Positions 35,192 to 44,630 are shown, counted from the first letter of the stretch. The stretch is 64,000 nucleotides of DNA from Novosphingobium sp. NDB2Meth1 (GCF_900117425.1 NZ_FPEH01000011.1:620001-684000); one strand, 5' to 3'. Program-made: numbers and translations. Notes: generated by a model from the sequence alone, not told the origin.

Positions 35192-36547
35192 ATGATGCGT
35201 CGCGCGCTTTCCCTTGCTTTTCTTGCTGCTGTTTCCGGCAGCGCACTTGCCGGGGAAGCGCGCGCCGCTCCCGTACTGCTGATTTCCATCGACGGGCTGC
35301 GGCCCGCCGACGTGATCGAAGCCGAAAAACGCGGCCTCCAGGTCGCCACGCTGCGCCGCTTCATCGAGGAAGGCGCCTATGCCACCGGCGTTGTCGGCGT
35401 GCTGCCTTCGGTGACTTATCCCAGCCACACCACGCTGATCACCGGCGCCGCGCCTTCCCAGCACGGCATCGTCAACAACACGACCTTCGATCCGCTGCAG
35501 ATCAACCAGGGCGGCTGGTTCTGGTATGCCGAGGACAACAAGGCCCGCACGCTGTGGGACGCGGCGCACGATGCCGGGCTCACCACCGCCAATGTCCATT
35601 GGCCGGTCTCGGTCGCGGCAAAGAATGTGACGTGGAACCTGCCCCAGATCTGGCGCACCGGCCATGAGGACGACCGCAAGCTGGTGAACGCGCTGGCCAC
35701 CCCGGGTCTGATCGAGGAACTCGAAGGCGAAGCCGGTGTGCCCTATGCCGACGGCAAGTCCGAAGATGTCGACGCAGACTATCTCCGCAGCCGCATCGCC
35801 GAAGGCCTGATCATCAGGCACAAGCCCGGTTTCATCACCGTCTACTTCGCCGGGCTGGACCATATCGAGCACGAAAGCGGCCCGGGCTCGCCGCAGGCCA
35901 AGCATGCGCTCGAGCGGATCGACGGGTTCGTCAATGATCTGATCGTCTCGGAGCAACAGGTGCATCCCGATGCGATCATCGCCCTCGTCAGCGACCATGG
36001 CTTTGCGCCGGTCGATACCGTGATCAATCTCTACCGCCCGTTTATCGACGCCGGCCTTGTCACGCTGGGCGCCGATGGCAAGATCGCCTCCGCCGATGCA
36101 ACGCCGTGGGGTTCGGGCGGCTCGTTCGCGATCCGCCTCGCGCGGCCGGACGATGCGGCGCTGAAGGCCAAGGTCAAGGCCGTGCTCGACAAGCTGGCCG
36201 CCGATCCCGCCGCGAAGATCGACCGCGTGATCGACGCGCCCGAAATCGCCAAGCGCGGCGGCAATCCCGATGCCAGCTTCTACGTGAACCTCAAGATCGG
36301 CGCGGTCGCCGGGCCGTTCGTCAACGGCAGCCTGCCGCTGGCGTTCCCCTCGCCGGTCAAGGGCATGCACGGCTATTTCCCGACCGCGCCCGAAATGCGC
36401 TCCACATTCATGATCATGGGCCCGGGCATCCCCGAGGGCCGCAATCTCGGCGAAATTGACATGCGCGCGATCGCCCCCACGCTGGCCAAACTGATGGGCG
36501 GCACGCTGCCCGATGCAGACGAGCCGGCGATCGCCTTCGGAAAATAA
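35192..36547 (+). CDS. Exported nucleotide pyrophosphatase/phosphodiesterase (alkaline phosphatase superfamily)
   Basis: 451 residues with a signal peptide (about 1-25). The metal and active-site pattern of NPP enzymes is complete: ISIDGLRPADV, the nucleophile Thr in LPSVTYPSHTTLITG (about 70-84), YFAGLDHIEHESGPGSP, LVSDHGFAP, and the late His in MHGYFPTAPEM (about 391-401). Such enzymes split phosphodiester or pyrophosphate bonds in nucleotides or other organic phosphates outside the cytoplasm. It follows the TonB receptor by one base, with AAGGTAGG inside the end of that gene. Confidence 0.93.
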   Translation: MMRRALSLAFLAAVSGSALAGEARAAPVLLISIDGLRPADVIEAEKRGLQVATLRRFIEEGAYATGVVGVLPSVTYPSHTTLITGAAPSQHGIVNNTTFDPLQINQGGWFWYAEDNKARTLWDAAHDAGLTTANVHWPVSVAAKNVTWNLPQIWRTGHEDDRKLVNALATPGLIEELEGEAGVPYADGKSEDVDADYLRSRIAEGLIIRHKPGFITVYFAGLDHIEHESGPGSPQAKHALERIDGFVNDLIVSEQQVHPDAIIALVSDHGFAPVDTVINLYRPFIDAGLVTLGADGKIASADATPWGSGGSFAIRLARPDDAALKAKVKAVLDKLAADPAAKIDRVIDAPEIAKRGGNPDASFYVNLKIGAVAGPFVNGSLPLAFPSPVKGMHGYFPTAPEMRSTFMIMGPGIPEGRNLGEIDMRAIAPTLAKLMGGTLPDADEPAIAFGK

Positions 36548-36550
36548 GAC

Positions 36551-37045
36551 CTACCAGCCCCGGCTGCCGGGTCCGCCCTTGAACGGCCCGGCGACCGCGC
36601 TGGTGATCCATCCGCCGTAGAATTCGCCCGGCTGCGGGATAACCGTCTCGCCATCCACGCTGCACCGATCGAACGGCGCGGCGTAGAACGCGACATGATC
36701 CTTGAGCGCGAGGAAGCCGCGGGTCGGGCTGGGATAGCTCGAGCCGACATGGGGCAGGACTTCGCCCGCCACCACCACGTCCCAATAGATCGCCGCGCCC
36801 TTCCATTCGCACAGCGAAGAGCCGGACGCGCGGCGCAGCACGCCGGGGGCGATGTCGTCCGGGTGGATGTAGTAACTCGGCGGATGGCTGGTCTCGAGCG
36901 TCTGCACTGCGCGGCGGGTATCGGCGATGATCTGGCCGCGATGTTCGATCATGACATGGGCCGAGCAGGCGCGCGCCACGGCGGGACGGGGATAGTCCCA
37001 GACGCTTTCCTGCCCGGGAAGAACCGGATCAGGTTTGGGCCACAT
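36551..37045 (-). CDS. DUF427 domain protein
   Basis: 164 residues. The family core is clear: RACSAHVMIEHRGQIIADT (about 25-43), LETSHPPSYYIHPDDI, CEWKGAAIYWDV (about 78-89) and HVAFYAAPFD. DUF427 proteins are small beta-rich cytoplasmic proteins of unknown activity. The C-terminus ends with a Gly/Pro tail. ATG 37043-37045. Its stop lies three bases from the stop of the convergent phosphodiesterase gene; a family B repeat lies upstream, so it is probably transcribed alone. Confidence 0.88.
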   Translation of the reverse strand: MWPKPDPVLPGQESVWDYPRPAVARACSAHVMIEHRGQIIADTRRAVQTLETSHPPSYYIHPDDIAPGVLRRASGSSLCEWKGAAIYWDVVVAGEVLPHVGSSYPSPTRGFLALKDHVAFYAAPFDRCSVDGETVIPQPGEFYGGWITSAVAGPFKGGPGSRGW

Positions 37046-37075
37046 ACCGCATACTCTTTGCCATTAACCCATCCT

Positions 37076-37187
37076 CCGTTCGTGTCGAGCCCCTCGCCAT
37101 TGCTCGGGATAAACTTCCGGCCTGAAGGCCGGAAGTCGAGACACCGGGCGCTGGGTTTGATGTCTCGACTTCGCTCGACACGAACGG
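37076..37187. repeat. Palindromic repeat family B, copy 2
   Basis: Outer arms CCGTTCGTGTCGAGC (37076-37090) and GCTCGACACGAACGG (37173-37187) are perfect inverted copies of each other and match copy 1 at 3234-3346. Inside are CTTCCGGCC with GGCCGGAAG (37114-37135) and a GTCGAGACA/TGTCTCGAC pair. It fills the gap between argC and the DUF427 gene. Confidence 0.9.
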
Positions 37188-37215
37188 GCAAGCGGGATGG
37201 AAATTCAAGCTGCCC

Positions 37216-38139
37216 TTAGAGCCGCAGGCCCGCCGTCTCGGGCAGGCCGCTCATCAGGTTGAGGCTCTGCACCGCAGCCCCGCTCGCGCCCTTGCCGAGA
37301 TTGTCGAGCAAGGCGACGAGGCGGGCCTGTGTGCCATCCTTGCTGCCGAAGACGTAGAGGTCGAGACCATCACGCGGTTCGTCCGAGCGGCGCAGCAGAA
37401 GTTCATCGGGCACGCCATCGAGCACGCGCACCAGCGGGCTAGCAGCGTAGAAAGCCTTGAGGGCATCGCGCAGCGCATCGGGTGCAGCGGCGCCGGGGAT
37501 CGCGGCAAGCGGCGCCGGCACTTCGACGACCATGCCCCGGTGCGCCGGGACCACGGCGGGCGCGAAGATCGGTGCGTGCTTGAGGCCCGCATGGCCCTGC
37601 ATTTCGGCGACATGCTTGTGGCCGAGGGCGAGGCCATAGGCGCGGAAGGCGATGTCCGCATCGTCTTCGAAGCGGGCGATCAGCGCCTTGCCGCCGCCCG
37701 AATAGCCGGAGACGGCGTTGACCGTGTAGGGCCAGTCCGCCGGGAGCAGGCCAGCGCGCAGCAGCGGCACGAGGAGGCCGAGGAAGCCGGTGGGGTAGCA
37801 GCCGGGGTTCGAGACGCGCCTGGCGTTTGCCACGGCGTCGCGGCCGACGAGTTCGGGGAAGCCGTATGTCCAGCCGGTGGCGACCCGGTGCGCGGTCGAG
37901 GCATCGATCACGCGGGTGCGGTCATTGGCGATCAGCGACACGGCCTCGCGCGCGGCATCGTCGGGCAGGCAGAGGATCGCGACATCGGCGGCGTTCAGTG
38001 CCTCGGCGCGGGCCTTGGCGTCCTTGCGCTGGGCATCGTCGAGCGCGATCAGGCTGAACTCGCTGCGTCCCGCCAGCCGGTCGGCGATTTCAAGGCCGGT
38101 GGTGCCCGCCGCGCCGTCGATGAAAACTTGCGTGGTCAT
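37216..38139 (-). CDS. argC: N-acetyl-gamma-glutamyl-phosphate reductase (short type)
   Basis: 307 residues, the length of the short ArgC subfamily. It reduces N-acetylglutamyl phosphate in arginine synthesis with NADPH. The Rossmann loop is FIDGAAGTTGLEI (about 6-18), Cys114 in SNPGCYPTGF is the catalytic thiol, and GLALGHKHVAEMQ and PAHRGMVVEV carry substrate-binding residues. ATG 38137-38139 overlaps the SH3 gene stop as ATGA, so argC is translated as the third gene of the aminopeptidase-SH3-argC unit. Confidence 0.96.
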   Translation of the reverse strand: MTTQVFIDGAAGTTGLEIADRLAGRSEFSLIALDDAQRKDAKARAEALNAADVAILCLPDDAAREAVSLIANDRTRVIDASTAHRVATGWTYGFPELVGRDAVANARRVSNPGCYPTGFLGLLVPLLRAGLLPADWPYTVNAVSGYSGGGKALIARFEDDADIAFRAYGLALGHKHVAEMQGHAGLKHAPIFAPAVVPAHRGMVVEVPAPLAAIPGAAAPDALRDALKAFYAASPLVRVLDGVPDELLLRRSDEPRDGLDLYVFGSKDGTQARLVALLDNLGKGASGAAVQSLNLMSGLPETAGLRL

Positions 38140-38480
38140 GGCTCCAGCGCCGTCAGCGGGAGATAACCGACAAGGCCGTCCTCGCCCTGCTGGCCCCAGC
38201 CCCAGCCGCCCGCCTTGTCGAGCAGGTTGAAAGTCTCGCCCGCCGCCAGGGTGCCGATCACTTCGGCGTCCTCGCGGCCCGCCGTGCGCAGCGTCGCCCC
38301 GGCGGCGCCGACCGTCTTGGGCATCGGCACGGCATAGTGCGAGACGAAGACCTGCCCGGCATAGCGGATATGCGCGACATCGCCGCGCACCGCGCGGGTG
38401 TGCGCATGGCTGTCGACCTTGGGCGCGGGGCCCTTCAGCGAATGCGATGTCGTCAGGCTTGGCAGGATCAGATCGGTCAC
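38136..38480 (-). CDS. Small SH3-like domain protein
   Basis: 114 residues. The last 65 residues form a bacterial SH3-like (SH3_3) unit: ATLRTAGREDAEVIGTLAAG, FNLLDKAGGWGWGQQ and GLVGYLPLTALEP. The first 50 residues include DSHAHTRAVRGDVAHIRYAG. This resembles the N-terminal SH3 pair of NlpC/P60 endopeptidases with the catalytic part absent. There is no signal peptide. The start is GTG 38478-38480 with GGAAAG upstream. It lies between the M17 aminopeptidase and argC; the aminopeptidase-SH3 pairing recalls gene pairs in other sphingomonads with full NlpC/P60 proteins (from memory, not checked). Confidence 0.75.
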   Translation of the reverse strand: MTDLILPSLTTSHSLKGPAPKVDSHAHTRAVRGDVAHIRYAGQVFVSHYAVPMPKTVGAAGATLRTAGREDAEVIGTLAAGETFNLLDKAGGWGWGQQGEDGLVGYLPLTALEP

Positions 38481-38536
38481 GTCAGGCTTTCCGGCAAACA
38501 GGAAAGCGCGCCGCTTAGAGGCATCCGGCGCAGTGT

Positions 38537-39949
38537 TCAAGGCGCGGAAGCCTTGCCGAAACGGGACTGGATCAGGCCCCAAGATGCCCGCAGCCCCAGC
38601 GCCTCCCCGCCCTTGGGGCGTCCGGGCTTGGCGGCGGGGCGCCAGGCGAAGGTATCGAAGTGTGCCCAATCAACACCTTCCGCCACGAACCGGTCGAGAA
38701 ACAGCGCCGCGACGGTCGCACCGGCAAAGCCGCCGGAGGGGCTGTTCTGCAGGTCCGCGACATCGGATTTGAGCATTTCGCGGTAGCCATCGTGGAGCGG
38801 CAGGCGCCAGCAGGGATCATCGCGCTCCAGCCCGGCGGCGAGGAGGCCGCTTGCGGTTTCGTCGGTGCGGGCAAACATCGCGGGCAGGTCCGGACCCAGC
38901 GCGACGCGGGCGGCGCCGGTGAGGGTGGCGAAATCGATCATCAGGTCGGGCCTGGTCTCGCAGGCGCGGGTAAGCGCGTCGCCCAGCACGAGCCGCCCCT
39001 CGGCATCGGTGTTGGTGATCTCCACCGACAGGCCGGCGCGCGAGCGCAGCACGTCGCCGGGGCGGAAGGCATTGCCGGATACGGCATTCTCGACCGCCGG
39101 GATCAACAGGTGCAGGCGCACCGGCAGGCCCGCGCCCATCACCAGCCCCGCGAGCGCCAAGGCATGCGCCGCGCCGCCCATGTCCTTCTTCATCAACGCC
39201 ATCGCCGAGCTTGGCTTCATGTCGAGCCCGCCGGAATCGAAACAGACCCCCTTGCCGACGATGGCGAGACGCGGGTGTGCAGGATCGCCCCATTCAAGCT
39301 CGATCAGCCGGGGCGCATGGCTGCGCGCGGCAGCGCGGCCGACGGCGTGGATCATCGGATAATCGCGCTCCAGCGCATCGCCCGAGATGACGTGGATCAC
39401 GCCGTGGTGCGCCTTGGCCAGCGCGCGCGCTTCGGCCTCAAGCTGCGCGGGGCCCATGTCCTCCGCCGGGGTGTTGACCAGATCGCGCACGCGGATCACC
39501 GCTTCGGCTTCGGCATAGGCCGCGTTCATCGCGCCGAGCGCATGGGTCAGCAGCAGGCGGGCGCCCTTGTCGGAAGGATCGCTGCGATAGCGATCGAAGC
39601 GGTACTGCGCGAGCCGCCAGCCGATCAGCGCGGGGCCTTCCGCGCCGGGATTGGCCAGCCGGTAGGTGCCCGCGGGCAGCCTGTCAGCCAGGGGCGCAAG
39701 GCACCAGCTGGAAAGTTTCACCGGATCGGCCACGCCTGCCACCGCGAACCAGCCCTCGCCTGCGCCCGCCGCATCGGGGACGATGGCGGTCTCCCCCGCC
39801 CCGCCTTCGAAGCCTTGGCCTGCCAGAACCGCGCGCTGGGCGGCGGTCAGGCCGGAGAGCCAAGCCGGCAGGCCGGCCTTGTCGGTCAGGTGGAGCGGAA
39901 TGGCCTTCTGGCCGCGATCGGGCTGGATCAGTGCATCGAGCTGGTTCAT
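38537..39949 (-). CDS. Leucyl aminopeptidase family M17
   Basis: 470 residues, a cytosolic hexameric dizinc aminopeptidase. The catalytic domain holds IVGKGVCFDSGGLDMKP (about 233-249) and the signature NTDAEGRLVLGDAL (about 318-331). The N-terminal half (macro-like domain) is less conserved. ATG 39947-39949 begins MNQLDALIQPDRG; upstream sequence in frame is Arg-rich and not family-like. The gene is divergent from map, sharing a 119-base promoter region, and leads the unit that ends with argC. Confidence 0.94.
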   Translation of the reverse strand: MNQLDALIQPDRGQKAIPLHLTDKAGLPAWLSGLTAAQRAVLAGQGFEGGAGETAIVPDAAGAGEGWFAVAGVADPVKLSSWCLAPLADRLPAGTYRLANPGAEGPALIGWRLAQYRFDRYRSDPSDKGARLLLTHALGAMNAAYAEAEAVIRVRDLVNTPAEDMGPAQLEAEARALAKAHHGVIHVISGDALERDYPMIHAVGRAAARSHAPRLIELEWGDPAHPRLAIVGKGVCFDSGGLDMKPSSAMALMKKDMGGAAHALALAGLVMGAGLPVRLHLLIPAVENAVSGNAFRPGDVLRSRAGLSVEITNTDAEGRLVLGDALTRACETRPDLMIDFATLTGAARVALGPDLPAMFARTDETASGLLAAGLERDDPCWRLPLHDGYREMLKSDVADLQNSPSGGFAGATVAALFLDRFVAEGVDWAHFDTFAWRPAAKPGRPKGGEALGLRASWGLIQSRFGKASAP

Positions 39950-40068
39950 CGTGGCCGCGAGTGTTGCCGCAGCTTGACGGCGAGTGCGAGAGGAAATTGC
40001 ACCGCGCGGCATGCCCTTGTGGCGCCGTGACCTCGCAATTCGGGCGCAAAGGCGCTACATGGCCTTGC

Positions 40069-40902
40069 ATGACCGACTATGTGATCGCCGACGAGACCGA
40101 TGTGATGCCGCGCGACGGCACGATCAAGCTGCATGGGCCCGCGGGCTTTGAAGGCATGCGCAAGGCCGGGCGCCTTGCCGCCGAGATCCTCGATGCGCTC
40201 GCGCCTATGGTGCAGCCGGGTGTCTCGACCGCCGCGCTCGACGACGTGGTGCGGCAGATGACGCTCGACGGCGGGGCGATCCCGGCGACGCTGGGCTACC
40301 GGGGCTATACCCATTCGTGCTGCATCTCGATCAATCACGTGGTGTGCCACGGCATCCCATCGGAAAGCCGGATCCTGCGCGATGGCGATATCGTCAACAT
40401 CGACGTGACGCCGCTGCTCGATGGCTGGCACGGCGATTCCAGCCGGATGTACCTCGTTGGCGACGTGGCGCTGAAGGCGCGGCGGCTGGTCGATGTGACG
40501 TACGAATGCCTGATGATCGGCATCGAGCAGGTGAAGCCCGGCGCGCGGCTGGGTGATATCGGCGCGGCGATCCAGGCCCATGCCGAGCGGCACCGCTACG
40601 GCGTGGTGCGCGAGTTCTGCGGGCATGGCCTCGGCCGCCTGTTCCACGATGCGCCCGAAGTGATCCACGCCGCGCACCGGGGCACCGGGCCGGAGCTGCG
40701 CCCCGGCATGTTCTTCACCATCGAGCCGATGATCAACCTCGGCAAGGCGGGGGTGAAGCTGCTTGACGACGGCTGGACGGCGGTGACGCGCGACCGCTCG
40801 CTCTCCGCGCAGTTCGAGCATTCGATCGGCGTGACCGAAACGGGCTGCGAGATTTTCACGCTGAGCCCGAAGGGGCTGCACCAGCCGCCTTACGGTGGTT
40901 GA
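40069..40902 (+). CDS. map: Methionine aminopeptidase, type I
   Basis: 277 residues; removes the initiator Met from nascent proteins. Metal ligands fit the pita-bread fold: INHVVCHGIPS, DIVNIDVTPLLDGWHGDSSRMY (two Asp), FCGHGLGRLFHDAPEV (His), FFTIEPMINLGK (Glu) and SAQFEHSIGVTETG (Glu). The N-terminal extension before MRKAGRLAAEILDAL is about 30 residues, common in this class. ATG 40069 starts MTDYVIADETD. Immediately after the stop begins a family C repeat. Confidence 0.96.
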   Translation: MTDYVIADETDVMPRDGTIKLHGPAGFEGMRKAGRLAAEILDALAPMVQPGVSTAALDDVVRQMTLDGGAIPATLGYRGYTHSCCISINHVVCHGIPSESRILRDGDIVNIDVTPLLDGWHGDSSRMYLVGDVALKARRLVDVTYECLMIGIEQVKPGARLGDIGAAIQAHAERHRYGVVREFCGHGLGRLFHDAPEVIHAAHRGTGPELRPGMFFTIEPMINLGKAGVKLLDDGWTAVTRDRSLSAQFEHSIGVTETGCEIFTLSPKGLHQPPYGG

Positions 40903-40912
40903 GGGGGGTAAG

Positions 40913-41047
40913 AACCCCTCCGTCTCGCTTCGCGAGCCACCTCCCCATTTGTGCTTCGCAAAAATGGGGAGGAAAAAGATGGTCCTCTCCATTTTTCCCG
41001 CAGGGACAAATGGGGAGGTGGCCCGCCGCAGGCGGGTCGGAGGGGTT
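40913..41047. repeat. Composite palindromic repeat family C, copy 2
   Basis: Two half-units, in the opposite order to copy 1. First comes AACCCCTCCG, TCGCTTCGCGA, CCACCTCCCCATTTGTGC and AAATGGGGAGG (40913-40972), then TCCTCTCCATTTTTCCC, GGGACAAATGGGGAGG, the CCCGCCGCAGGCGGG hairpin and CGGAGGGGTT (40983-41047). It lies between map and the glnB promoter. Confidence 0.9.
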
Positions 41048-41700
<653 letters not shown>

Positions 41701-41799
41701 TATCGGAATTTGAACCGGAGGGCGCCGCGGGCCGGCGGCTTCTCCAGACCCCACCACTGAGCGCTTCGGCAGGGGCCGAGGCCAGTTAAAGGACCAGCG

Positions 41800-43209
41800 A
41801 TGGCTACTGCAAAGGACATTCTCGCCCGCATCAAGGACGAGGAAATCGAATGGGTTGATCTGCGTTTCACGGACCCCAAGGGCAAGTGGCAGCACCTCAC
41901 GATGGTTTCGTCGGTGCTCGGCGAGGATGAACTCGAAGACGGCCTGATGTTCGACGGCTCCTCGATCGAGGGCTGGAAGGCCATCAACGAGTCCGACATG
42001 ATCCTCAAGCCCGACCTCAATGCGGTCTACGTCGATCCGTTCTCGGCGACCCCGATGATGATCATCTGCTGCGACATCGTCGAGCCCTCGACCGGTGAAC
42101 TCTACGCCCGCGATCCGCGCTCGACCGCCAAGCGCGCCGAAGCCTTCGTCAAGGCGAGCGGCGTGGGCGACACCGTCTACGTCGGCCCCGAAGCCGAATT
42201 CTTCATCTTCGACGACGTGCGCTTCTACGACGGCTACGACGGCAACGGCTTCAAGATCGACGACATCGAGCTGCCGACCAATTCCAACAAGGAATACGAA
42301 GCCGGCAACCTCGCCCACCGTCCGCGCGCCAAGGGCGGCTACTTCCCGGTCGCGCCGGTCGACAGCTGCGTCGACATCCGCGCCGAGATGGTCCGCACGA
42401 TGATCGACATGGGCCTGCCCTGCGACAAGCATCACCACGAAGTGGCCTCGGCCCAGCACGAGCTCGGCCTCACCTTCGGCACGCTCGTCCAGACCGCCGA
42501 CCGCATGCAGGTCTACAAGTACGTCGTGCACCAGGTCGCGCAGGCCTATGGCAAGACCGCGACGTTCATGCCCAAGCCGATCAAGACCGACAACGGCAGC
42601 GGCATGCACACCCACATGTCGATCTGGGATGCGGGCAAGCCGCTCTTCGCGGGCAACGGCTATGCCGGCCTGTCGGACATGTGCCTCTACTTCATCGGCG
42701 GCGTGATCAAGCACGCGAAGGCGCTCAACGCCTTCACCAACCCGACCACCAACAGCTACAAGCGGCTGGTGCCGGGCTACGAAGCCCCCGTGCTGCTCGC
42801 CTACTCGGCGCGCAACCGTTCGGCCTCGTGCCGCATCCCCTATGGCTCGGGCGCCAAGGCAAAGCGCGTGGAGTTCCGCTTCCCCGACGCGATGGCCAAC
42901 CCCTACCTGTGCTACTCGGCGCTGCTCATGGCCGGCCTCGACGGGATCAAGAACAAGATCCACCCGGGCGAAGCCATGGACAAGAACCTCTACGATCTGC
43001 CGCCGGCCGAACTCGCCGAAGTGCCGACCGTCTGCGGTTCGCTGCGCGAGGCGCTGAACGCGCTCGAGGCTGACCACGACTTCCTGCTGCAGGGCGGCGT
43101 GTTCACCAAGGACCAGATCGAAGCCTATATCGAACTCAAGTGGCCCGAAGTGATGCGCTGGGAAACCACGCCCTCGGCGGTCGAGTTCGACATGTACTAC
43201 AGCGCCTGA
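41800..43209 (+). CDS. glnA: Glutamine synthetase, type I
   Basis: 469 residues, the dodecameric enzyme that makes glutamine from glutamate and ammonia. N-terminal beta-grasp [35 protein letters not shown], the metal-site segments [14 protein letters not shown] and [16 protein letters not shown], the ATP loop [16 protein letters not shown], and [19 protein letters not shown] near the flap. The adenylylation Tyr is in DKNLYDLPP (about 398), so ATase control is expected together with P-II. ATG 41800 follows AAAGGA. A strong terminator follows. Confidence 0.98.
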   Translation: MATAKDILARIKDEEIEWVDLRFTDPKGKWQHLTMVSSVLGEDELEDGLMFDGSSIEGWKAINESDMILKPDLNAVYVDPFSATPMMIICCDIVEPSTGELYARDPRSTAKRAEAFVKASGVGDTVYVGPEAEFFIFDDVRFYDGYDGNGFKIDDIELPTNSNKEYEAGNLAHRPRAKGGYFPVAPVDSCVDIRAEMVRTMIDMGLPCDKHHHEVASAQHELGLTFGTLVQTADRMQVYKYVVHQVAQAYGKTATFMPKPIKTDNGSGMHTHMSIWDAGKPLFAGNGYAGLSDMCLYFIGGVIKHAKALNAFTNPTTNSYKRLVPGYEAPVLLAYSARNRSASCRIPYGSGAKAKRVEFRFPDAMANPYLCYSALLMAGLDGIKNKIHPGEAMDKNLYDLPPAELAEVPTVCGSLREALNALEADHDFLLQGGVFTKDQIEAYIELKWPEVMRWETTPSAVEFDMYYSA

Positions 43210-43231
43210 TCTTTCAGCGCTGGATCAGAAA

Positions 43232-43265
43232 GGGGCGTCCGGGAAACCGGGCGCCTTTTTCTTTT
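43232..43265 (+). terminator. Rho-independent terminator of glnA
   Basis: GGCGTCCGG, a GAAA loop and CCGGGCGCC form a nine-pair stem with one G-U pair, followed by TTTTTCTTTT, 30 bases past the glnA stop. Confidence 0.92.
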
Positions 43266-43355
43266 GGCGTAGGGGAGCGAGGGTGCCTGCGGCGGGCAAG
43301 GGCCATTGCCCTTGCATCCCGGAAGTTTGCGGCGGGTTGTGGGTGGAAAGCTGAC

Positions 43356-43664
43356 CTAATCATATTCAGGCGCGGGTGAAACAACCCACGCTGACTTCGC
43401 GTCCGCTCGCTCGGCCATGTGTCCAAAGTCGACAATGGGCAACGACAGTAAGTCTGGTTGCCAGTCCAAAACGTGAGATGCGTGCAAGAAAATGCATTGC
43501 GTCTCAAAATCGTGATCTGCGTCACCACACATGAATTGTAAGTCGCCATCCGCCTCGTGAACGAAAAGAAGGACCGGCGCTCCATCCTTGACGTGCTTGC
43601 AAGTGAAACAACCCTTATCGGTGGCAAACGTGTAGCCTGCGAAGCTGATGCCGGAAGTGGTCAT
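43356..43664 (-). CDS. Small cytosolic protein of unknown function
   Basis: 102 residues from ATG 43662-43664. Notable are KGCFTCKHV (two Cys, about 18-26), LLFVHEADGDLQFMCGDADHD (about 32-52, one Cys) and VLDWQPDLLSLPIVDFG. The pattern CxxC ... FMCG-x-DHD recalls an unnamed family of short bacterial proteins, but I cannot name a function. No signal peptide or membrane helix is seen. An upstream TTG (43698-43700) would add 12 residues. Codon use is less GC-rich than neighbouring genes. It converges with glnA and borders the repeat-rich stretch. Confidence 0.65.
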   Translation of the reverse strand: MTTSGISFAGYTFATDKGCFTCKHVKDGAPVLLFVHEADGDLQFMCGDADHDFETQCIFLHASHVLDWQPDLLSLPIVDFGHMAERADAKSAWVVSPAPEYD

Positions 43665-43786
43665 GCGGCCCGCATGGCACACGACCGCGAATGTCCGCAA
43701 GTGGGCGAAAACTGTCGTTCGACTTTACCCACTCGGCCCAGCGCTTTCCCAGCTTGCAATGTGCATGAAGCGCAAAGCTCGCCTCA

Positions 43787-43862
43787 TCATTGCGAGCGTA
43801 GCGAAGCAATCCAGGGCGGCTTTGCGTGGCTGTGAATTGCGTCGCTATGCTCGCAATGACGA
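43787..43862. repeat. Palindromic repeat family F
   Basis: Arms TCATTGCGAGCGTAGCGAAG (43787-43806) and the inverse, ending TGCTCGCAATGACGA at 43862, flank a short centre. The core CATTGCGAGCG...CGAAGCAATC is a widespread intergenic palindrome in alphaproteobacteria (known in general). Confidence 0.85.
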
Positions 43863-43918
43863 AGGGGATGAATGTGGCGCAAGCAGCCGCAATCGCCACA
43901 GCTGACATCAAAGGCCTT

Positions 43919-44011
43919 CGTCACCCCGGGCTTGACCCGGGGTCCCGCTTTGGATGGCGTGCGCAGTGGGTGCGGCAAGAAGCGGGCCCCCGGATCAAGT
44001 CCTCGGTGACG
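43919..44011. repeat. Palindromic repeat family E, copy 1
   Basis: CGTCACCCCGGGCTTGACCC at 43919-43938 with GGGGTCCCGCTT, and the inverse AAGCGGGCCCCCGGATCAAG ending CGGTGACG at 44011. The centre is GC-rich and variable. Copy 2 lies at 44631-44712. Confidence 0.85.
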
Positions 44012-44488
44012 ACGGGTCAGGGAAATGTGTGCAAGCGGCTGTTGGATTTGACGGCGCGGCAGTGCGGTGTTCGGGCAGTAGGGGGTGATCGCGCGACCGG
44101 TGCGGCGCCTGCACTGGCGCTGCGGGGAGGGCGTCGTGTTCCGCGCAGGTGCGAGTGGCCGGATGGGCAGAAGAGGTCCGGCGCAGCCATTTGTGTCGAT
44201 CATGGCCCGGGACCGGGGTAGCGGCTCGCATGCGTGCCGGTCTTTGCTCGCACCGGGACGAAGCCGATGGGAGCCATGATCTGCGTGCTGGCGCGGTAGA
44301 TTGCCTGGCCAAGGACTTTGGGGGTACCGCCCCACCTTGAACCCGCAGCCCGCACCGGTCGCGTTGGCGTTTGCCCGGTGGACAAGACGCCAAAGGAGCG
44401 AGGGCGAGGCCGGCCTAGCCTGCTCCCGATCTGGGCGGGGCGTATAACCTATATGGTTCGTTTTGTCAAGGGTGGAGGTCCCTTGCTT
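44012..44488. other. Unassigned 477-base stretch without a gene
   Basis: No open frame here has a recognisable product; the longest frames have Pro/Arg/His-rich composition typical of noncoding GC-rich DNA. No tRNA, SRP RNA, tmRNA or RNase P signature is seen. The right end holds the orphan promoter described separately, pointing into this stretch. It may be the remains of a gene or encode an unknown RNA; I cannot decide. Confidence 0.5.
44441..44469 (-). promoter_or_regulatory. Orphan sigma-70-type promoter with operator-like palindrome
   Basis: On the minus strand TTGACA (44469-44464), 17 bases, then TATACG (44446-44441). The spacer holds AACC-N5-GGTT (44446-44458), overlapping the -10 element as a repressor site would. 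It points left into a stretch with no recognisable gene. Confidence 0.45.
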
Positions 44489-44568
44489 CGTCATTCCCGC
44501 GCAGGCGGGAATCCAGGGGTGCTGGCGCTGCGTTTGTCGCTCTGGATTCCCGCCTTCGCGGTAATGAC
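44489..44568. repeat. Palindromic repeat family G
   Basis: CGTCATTCCCGCGCAGGCGG starts at 44489 and continues AATCCAG; the inverse CTGGATTCCCGCCTTCGCGG ends GTAATGAC at 44568. The GCGGGAATCCAG core is a well-known dispersed palindrome in proteobacteria. Confidence 0.85.
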
Positions 44569-44630
44569 TAAGATTATGATTATAAATGCTTTTTGTCTCT
44601 CCGGGCTATTCAGCTGCGCTCCAGGAGTGC

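Noticed and set aside
44012..44488. A known structured RNA gene such as tmRNA, 6S, SRP or RNase P RNA
   Set aside because: None of their conserved sequence motifs could be found on either strand.
43787..44494. A 235-codon open frame on the minus strand in the repeat-rich stretch
   Set aside because: It translates repeats E and F and Pro/Arg-rich sequence; there is no protein-like pattern.
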